Assembly (NCBI GenBank): GCA_028622995.1
Contig: JAJQJQ010000021.1
Location: 248,001 to 312,000, forward strand
DNA: 64,000 bases
From: Panagrolaimus kolymaensis
Lineage: Eukaryota; Nematoda; Chromadorea; Rhabditida; Panagrolaimidae
Reading direction: 5' to 3'
Shown: positions 29,101 to 38,100 of the stretch, one piece after another
Layout: every line of letters begins with the position of its first letter
How positions within the stretch are numbered: position 1 is the first letter of the stretch
Notes under the pieces: model-generated
Databases searched by the model: none
What the model saw: the letters and a program-made list of their open reading frames with translations, nothing else
What the model was told of the DNA's origin: nothing
Program-made: the position numbers and the translations under genes

Positions 29101-32100
29101 GCTTTTTCAAGCCTCAGTTAAAAATACCAAAAAATTTTTAACTTTTTCATTCAAAAATTTTTAAAATTAACTCAGTGTCTTAAAGTTTTTTCCCTGAACA
29201 ACAGTTCGAACCAGTTTATTACTCTTTTATTTTTATGAGTCTTGCTAGATCAAGTTTTTTTGTCTTAACTTTATTTGGTTCTTGAATCTCTTTTCGGCTT
29301 GATAAAGTTATAATTTCTTCCTTCCCTCTGAGCCTTACAAAGTAACACATTACAGTTAAATATAATAAACCATAATTTTAAAATAAAATTAAATAAATAT
29401 GAAAAATATTTAGATTTTGTTATCCATAAAATCTAATGCCCCAAAAAGAACATGTTTTCCCAGTTTATTTTTTTCCTTTTTTATGCGTCTCATCAAATTG
29501 ATTAATTTATTGTTGTTGTTGCAACTTGCAAACAGGCCTCTTCCACGGGCCGGGTTTTGCCGGCCTGGCCCGGCCCGGCCCGTCTTGATTTCGGCCCGGC
29601 CCGGCCTGCGGCCCGGCCTGCGGCCCGGCCTGCGGCCCGGCCTGCGGCCCGGCCTGCGGCCCTTTTGGTTTAGACCCGGCCCGGCCCGGGCCGGGCCGGG
29701 CCGGGCTGGACGGGCCGAAGGAAGAGGCCTGCTTGCAAACCACAAAAACTCATGATGGATCATAGAACGGTTCCTAACTCATTTTAAACTTTCATCTCTA
29801 TTTTCATTCAGTTTAACAAAGCAAAAGATTTACATAAAAAAATTATATGTATTTCCTAAGTATTCTAAATATAAATGAAGAATATTGTTTATTCTCTTAA
29901 AATTTTCCCCTCTAAAGAATTTTTGAAACAGTTAATATTTTCTTTTTTATTTTTACCTAATAGAATTAACGTATTTTGTAAAAAATCAAAATGACCACAC
30001 TTGAGGTAATTACCGCAGTTTTGATTTCGCCTTTAAGGTGTTCGCTATTGTAATACTACACAACAAGACACTACAAATAAAACAGTTTTAATGATTTAAA
30101 TTTATAAAAAAAACATTGTCATTTACAATTAAAAAACCTTTCATATTTGACAAATTTCGCACCGTTTTTATAAATTCTTTATTTAAGTTTGTCTAAACAT
30201 ACAAGGCAAAAGCCCTTACCCACAGTTAAATAATCCCAAAGACAAAAATATCCACGCAGTTTAAGGATATTCAACACAAATTACATTTTCTTCAGTTTAA
30301 TAGTCGCCTAACCAAAACAGTGGCATCCTTCATCGCAGTTTTTATAATTATTTTTTTTAAATATCAGTACATAAATCAAAAAAAATAAATGATAGCTTTT
30401 CATTCCCTTAACATAGGCTATTAAAAATATTTTCACAGTTTAATATCCCATCACAAGATACTTCTCGGTTAAATAAAAAATACAAAACTATGTTCTTCAC
30501 CATCGCAGTTTAAAACCACTCCCAAAATATTAGCATATTTCATCGCAGTTTTTATTGTCTTTAAAAAAAATTAATGTGTGTAAAATCATAACCTTCGTAG
30601 GCTTTAAAATACACATTATAGCCCATATCGTCAGTTTCTTTATCAAACACCACGTAAAACACTTATCAGTTTAAAAAAAATACAAAATGCATCAAGACTC
30701 TCCTCAGTTTAATATCTTGCCTAAATAATGATATATTCGTTTTTTGCAGCTTTTATAATTTCTTTTTTAATAACGTTTATTTAAAAAAAAGTGAGGATCT
30801 TCGTATACTTAAACATAACTCTATTATACTAATCTACAGTTTAATATATCCAAAAATAACAACTCCGCTCAGTTAAAAACAAATTTAAAAAAACAATATC
30901 AGCCAAAACAATTCCCATCAGTTTAATTATACCCAAATAAACCCCTTAAAATTATTGCAGTTAATTTTTTTTATGTATATTATCCTAATTTAATTTTTTT
31001 AGAAGAAAAATGCAATGGTGATGTTCGATTTGATGTAGCTGATTTAGAAAGCGGCAGTCGATTATCCAATGCTCAAAAGAGAAGTTCTTCAACAGTTAAA
31101 GTAATTCGAAGGCGACAAAGCGGTTATGGAATAGCTATAACAAGGTTGGTTTGTTGTTTTCTTTGAGGCCTTCCTTTCACATGGATTGCCTTAACACAGT
31201 TTATATGTTTTGTAAATTTATTGTTTTTTGTTTAAATATTTTTTTCAGTTTAATGTAAATTTGTTTTTGTTGGTTTTTTTTGTAAAAAGTGCCGGTAACC
31301 ATAAATTCAACTCAGTTTTGTGATGTGTTTGTTTGTTTTCTATTTGATAACAATTTTTTCTAATCTTTAAATTAAATGCAAAAAAATAAATTTTTCTGTT
31401 TGAGTTGCAATGAAAAATTTGCGCAAGTATCATCGAAATACAGTTTAATGGTTCATTCTTTTTTTTTGCATTCTGTGTATTAAATTTTTAAAAGTATTAA
31501 AAACAATTAAAAATAATAAACAGTTTTTAAAATACTGGTCCAAAATGGTAAGTAAGCTCATGGCAGTTTTATTTTTATTAATATTTCAAGGGTCAATATT
31601 CCATGAAATTTTACCCAGTATCATTTTTGTTTACAGTTTTTTTGGAAATTTTAATAATTTTTATAATAAGTACCAGCGTCAAAATTCATCAGTTTTAAAC
31701 ACTTTTTTGTTATAATTACGTGAGATTTTAGTCTAATTCTTGAAATACAGTTTTTTTAAAAATATTTTTTTCCTCTCACACTTCCATTTTTTGTTTAGAC
31801 CCAAAAAACTTTAGCTATGATTTAAAAAAAATGGGAAAAAAAGCTTCAATCTAAAAAAAATAGAAAAACGGAAAAAGTGCGCTTCTTTTTTTTATATTTG
31901 ACTCAATTTACAAATTTTCCATCTTCTCTCTTCCGTTTGCTCCCTTTTTTTCTCTTTACTTTTTTTGTTTTGTTTTGTTTCAGCAAATGTTAAAAAAATT
32001 TATTTTGGGGAAATAAATTCAGATTTGTTGAAAGCTTTTTTTTTGCCGTTTTTGTTTTAGTCGTCGTCGCTGCATTAAAAAGCCAACCTTAAAAATTCTT

Positions 32101-35100
32101 TTTTTTTTGTGGTTTGACTTGGTCCTTCCTTCCTTTCTCCTTTCCATCAATATTTTTTTGGTGCTTAGGCTAACTAACTAACCCAAGCAACAAAGTAAGT
32201 GGAACATATTTTACTTATTTTACTTTTTATTTTTTTCTTTACCTTAAAGAAAAAGTTTTGAAAGTGATAAATGTGAAAAATTAAACAAAAAAAAATATTT
32301 ACTGTGTTTTTTGTATCCAGTTTTATTTTTTACTAAACACGCGCATAGTTTTGAATATGGGAAAGAGAGTAAGTGAGTGTCTGTACATTCTTATTTTGGG
32401 GGTATATATGTATAAATAAGTTTATTAAATACTAAGAATTTAATAATAATATTGTGTTTGTTACCTGGCAGCAAGCAGCCGCAGCACCAGTAAGAAAGAT
32501 AGAAGAAAGGCAAACAAGAATGAAAAGTAACAGCAGCCATTGTGGCTGTTGGTAGCAGAGAAAGAAAATATTCCTTAATTTTTTTTATGTGTCTAGGGTT
32601 TTTTTTACCTCTTCGCTGGTTGACGGCGGCGGTGGCACTGCGCAAGAATTTACTTACTTGGTGGATGGATGCGTTGTTAAATGAAACGTGTGTTGCATGT
32701 GTGAATTTTTTTTATTGGATTAAAAAGACAGTTTGAAAGTTAATAAATTTTGGTGATTAGCTGTAGCCAGTAAAAATCAACGGTTGGTAAAGCAGTTTAT
32801 TAAATTTTATTATTATTGAATGAAAAATTTATCAATTCAACGATAAACATCTTCAAGCAGTTTTAAATTTATGTAATTTCTTTCCATCAAGAATTTTCCA
32901 AAATCACAGTTTAAAAATTTTTGTCCTCCATCAAAATTAATCTAATTTCAAACGCTTTGTATTGGATTTACAGTTTTTATTAGTTTGGTATTGAAACGAA
33001 AATCCACAATAAAAAACTCAAACGCATCCCTTCCATTCACCACATCATCCTAGCATCATCAGTTTATTTTTTGTGTTTGTAAAAATATTTTTTTTGTTAG
33101 TATTTTTCGTCCTCACTCGTCATCTTCACCTAAATATAATCCATTGAGAGCTCTTTATTTACCAAAAAGAAAAAAGTGAAAATGTTGATAAAAAATTGTT
33201 GTAAATTTAGTGATTCCACAGCAAAAATGCGATGTCGACAAAGAAAGCAACTATTTTTAAGGAGGAATAAAGTTTGTGATTTATCCCTTTTACTTGCATT
33301 TATTGGTTTAATTTTGGTTGTTATTGATGCCGAATTAACTGCATTAAAAATTATTGAAAAGGTAAGTGGAAATATTTTTTTTGCGTAAATTTTGCCCTTG
33401 GTAACTCAGTTTTATTTAAAGTATAAAATATTAGGTTTTAAATTAAATATTTTAATGAACCAAAGTTTTTCTTCCGAAATTTGTAACAAGTTGTTATGAA
33501 TTTTATTTCCAGTTTTAAGCCAAATTTCTAAAATTTTAACATAGTTATTTATATTTTCTATAAAAAATCAAGTGTTTTAAAAAAACATTTCAAACTCGAA
33601 CCCAGTTTTTTTAATATAAAAAATGGATCCCCTTTTCGTTACAGTTTTTAAGCAATTCAAACATTTCAATTCAGTTTAAAAAAAATTCATTAGCTGCGTG
33701 CTAAAAAAATTAACGGAACCTTTACCTTTTAAGAACAACGGCATGCAGTTTCTTTGGTTTAAAAATTTTTTAATACAAATCAAAAAAAAATGACAGTTTA
33801 ATTCAAATTTAAGAAAAAAGATATGACAAAAAATTTTTACCTATTAAGAAATCCATAAAGGACAGCGTGCAACAGTTTATTTGATTGCATTTAAAATATA
33901 AAAAATTTCAATTTACTACGATTATTTACAGTCTTTTTTCTCTAAAGTTTTTAACTATCGACCAATATTTTTTTTTTTAATTAACAAATTGGAAGGCTGT
34001 TGAACAGTTAAATTTAGATTTTTTGTTACAAGCCTTAAGAATTTTGTAGCAGGTTCTTTTCCCATTTGTGTGTAATAACAACCAATTTTTATCGCTAAAA
34101 ATAATTCCTAATTAATTCTAATGTGAAATATTTGAAACAGTTTATCCTATTTTTTTAAATGTCTTGTCAAAATTTTTTTTATTTATTTATTCGGAAATCA
34201 TCATTCTACGATGTCAATAGTTTTGTAACATTTTTTATATTCTTTTCTTAAAAAAAATTGGGTTCTTATTTGGCTCCGTTTTTTAATAAACTTTTTTTTG
34301 GTACCACTCTGTACATTTTTTCAAATAAATTCTATAAAGAAAGCCTACAGTTTTTTTACCTCTTTAAAATGAATAATTCTAAACCCCATAAAAATGCATG
34401 CGTCCATAAAAATTATAAAATTGCAGTTAATCATACAACAATTTGGGGTTTAATAAAAGCCACGTCACTTTTTTTGTATCACGAATTAATTTATACCCGC
34501 ATACACAAAACTTATCAGTTTATTTTTACTTATAAAAAGTTTAACATTTCGTTTCCGTTTAAAAGAAAATTTTCACCACGGCATTCAGTTTTTAATATGT
34601 GACTAACAAATTTTTCTCAATGGTTTTAACCTTTTTTCAAATAATGAAAGAAAAACCTTTTATTGGCTTTTTTTTCTTCTTCAAAAACCTTTATTTAGTT
34701 GTATGAAAACGCTCCGCGGCATTCATTTAAATTATTAAAAATTCATGTATTTCTTTCATTTTGGAGCCAAATAGAAATAAACATTGACAGTTAAACCAAA
34801 AAAAGAATACAAATAAGAATTTAATTATTCAGTTTTGAATTAACCATAAAAAAATTTAATCAAGCTTGCATAAAAAATTCTGTGTGTGAGCATGTACGAA
34901 GCCAACAAATTTTTAAAGTACAGTTAAACATCCAAAAACGATGAGATTTACTTCACATATGCAGTTAAAATTTTTTTTGTACATTTTTGATATAATTATT
35001 TCTTCTAAAAGTTCTGAAAACCAAGAAAATGTTAATATCTTCAATTCGGCACAAGCTTGTAAAATCCGATGACTATAATATTTTATTTTTTTGTAAACTC

Positions 35101-38100
35101 TAAAGTATGTTTTTATAATTTTTGGAAAACAACACAAAAAATTCTCATAAAATGCAGTTTTAAATCAATTTTATTCTCGAATTTTAAAAGCTAGAAAGAA
35201 AAAGGAAAATTTTTTTTTAATTTAAATAAACATTTAAAATCTCATATAATTTTTTTAAAACTTATGAAATGTTTGGAGAACAAAAAAAAAAATACACCGA
35301 CAGTTTTAATAATTTTTCTATTCATGAGTTTTTTTAGCAAAGTGTAATTTTTTGTTACAAAAATTTTTCAAACAGTTAAAGAATTAGAAATTAAAAGAAA
35401 TCACAAATTATACAGTTTTAAATATTTGTTGTGTTAAAAAACGTCAAAATCAGAATTAATCCCTCGAAATTCGGTTTTTAGCAGTTTCCTGCTTTTATTT
35501 TAGCTTGAAGAATATTTAAAATATCCGAAGTAGTGTTTTTTTAAACCAACGCTTTTTATCCAGTTAAATTTCAGTTTTAATGCATTTTTATCATCCCAAT
35601 AAAGAGCATCCCAAAAGCCAGTTTTATTTATTCGAAAAAGTTAAACCAAGCAGATTTTTTTGGAAAACCATTTTTTATTGTCAACAGTTTAAATATTTTT
35701 AATACTCATAAAAAATATGCGTTTCAGTTTTAAAAAAACGAAAGCTAAAATAATCCTTCATTAAAATTCAGTTTTAAACCAAAAAATAAAATCGTTAATT
35801 ATTTTTTTAGGATTCAGCAACATCCATGACATTGAGATCTTTATGCGTTGCATCAACGATAGCTTTAATATTTTCATTAATAAATTATCATCGAGTTGAA
35901 GTTAAAATAGCATTAATTGATAGTGGAGCGGATGATTGGAGGGTGGCCCTCACAACGGAGAGAATGATAAAATTGGCTATTGAAGTGGCCGTTTGTGCCA
36001 TATGCCCGTTTCCAGGCAGTGGAGATATGAATTGGCCTTACATATCCTCGGAACAACGACGAATTACAATGGTTTCAGTTCCCATCGATGTTATATTATC
36101 TGTTCCAATGTTTTTAAGAGCTTATTTGCTTTGTAGATTTATGGTTTTACATTCGAAACAATTTCAAGTAAGTCAAGTTCTTGACAGTTTTTTTAAATTT
36201 GAGTTATTAAAATTATTTTCTAAAAGAACGGGAAGTTCTCCACAGTTAAAAAAATTATTATTACTAAAAATAAAATAGTGTTTCAAAAAAAAAACACAAA
36301 AATGCGAAGCTGGAAAGTATTACCACAGTTTTTTTTGTCATCGAAAATTTATAGGAAGCAAAACCCATGCTACAGTTTATTTAGTTGTTGTAGTATCTTT
36401 TTGAATATTTGAAAGCAGTTTTAAAAAAACATATTACTTTTTGATCAATGAATATTAAATTCTAAAAACGATCAAATTTAAAAAAAAGTACAGTTATAAA
36501 TAAACATAAAACAAAATTTTGCTTCGAGTGCAAATAATTTTAGCGATGTATTTGCAGTTTTTCTTTTTGAATTTGAAACATCTAAAACACACGACGTTCC
36601 AGTTAATTTTAAAATATTTTTTTGTAATTTCTAAAACAAAGCCAAAACTTTTTTAATATTATTTGTTATCACTGATCACGGAAGCAGACAGTTAAATTAA
36701 ATTTATAAAGATTTTTGTTATTTAATTCACCCAACAACCGGTGCAACCAGTTTTATTGGAAATAATTTTGAATAAATGAGTTATGATACAGTTTAACGAA
36801 AAAACTATAAAAACAAGAATATATTTTTTATTAAAAATTTTGTGCGCAAATCTACAAAAAAGAGCGCAGTTTTCAAAAAATGAAAAAAATTTATGTATAT
36901 TTTCTTACAAATATTTTTTCTTCTTTAAAAAGTATATAAATTCATCAAACAGCTCAAATGATTCCTCAGTTTAAATTTGACTTTGGATTTTAAAACAAAA
37001 CGCATTTTTGAAACAAAAATTTCCTTTTTTTTATGCTTTTAATTTTCATGCAAAAATTTATAGTGAATAAATAATCGACCAAAGAAGCCATCGCATTTTA
37101 ATTTTGATTTTAATAAGTGAAATGCAGATTTTTTTTCGAATATTAAAAAAATTTCTCCATTTCCCTTTCAGCAGTTTTTCTTCTTTTTTTTTCTCTTAAG
37201 AATCTCGTTTTTTATAAAAGAGATTCGACGGAACTCAGTTTAAATTAATTTTCTTCTTAGTTGAAAGACAATTTTGAAAGAAAAATACATAAATTTTTCT
37301 CCTGTTGACAGTTTTTTTTATCTTTGAAGAATAAGGAGTTCTTGTCAACTTCCATAAAATCTTCTCAGCTTAAAATCAATTTTTTTTTGTAAAACCAAAA
37401 TTCATTATTTTCATTGAATCATTAATGCAATCCGCAGTTTTTTTATAGATTAATAAATAAAAAACCGAGAATTATAATGCCAGTTAAAAAAAATTTATTT
37501 AGAGATATTTCTTCGTGAAAAAAATCATCCCTTCGAAGCGCAGTTTTAAAAACAAAACAAAAAATAATTTGGAAACATGGCTTTGCAAAAAAAGAAGATC
37601 AGCTTGTCAGTTTTAAACATAAAAATTTATTGAACCACGCAAAAAAAGAAAAAAAATTATAGAAACAAAATATTAAAAAATATTTATGTTAAAAAGAATT
37701 GTTGCAGTTTTAAATACAAAAATTTATCAAAATCAAAAATAAAGAAGCTGACAGTTTTTTAAATAATAATTTTTTCTTTTCAGGATGCAGCTACTCGCTC
37801 GATTGCAGGTACATTTTTTAAACTTTTTCCTTCCTCCCACTTTCTTTATCGTAAATTTATTTTAGCCCTAAATCGAATATCAATGGATTTTCGATTTGTT
37901 ATTAAAACGATGATGGCTGATCATCCATTAACTGTGTTAGTAGTGTTCACATTGAGTTATTGGATATGCATGTCTTGGATGTTTACTCAATGTGAAAGAT
38001 ATAATGGCCGATTTACGGCTGATCATTATTATCTTAATTCCCTTTGGTTCGTGACTGTATCATTTTTAAGTGTGGGTTATGGAGATATTGTTCCGTAAGT

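Noticed and set aside
29205..29220. GTTCGAAcc as a tRNA T-loop
   Set aside because: No matching A-box or cloverleaf arms nearby; no tRNA gene was found in the window by eye.
29410..29763. Pro/Arg/Gly-rich open frames on both strands
   Set aside because: They are readings through the CCGGCC arrays of a hAT MITE with a clear 8-bp target duplication.
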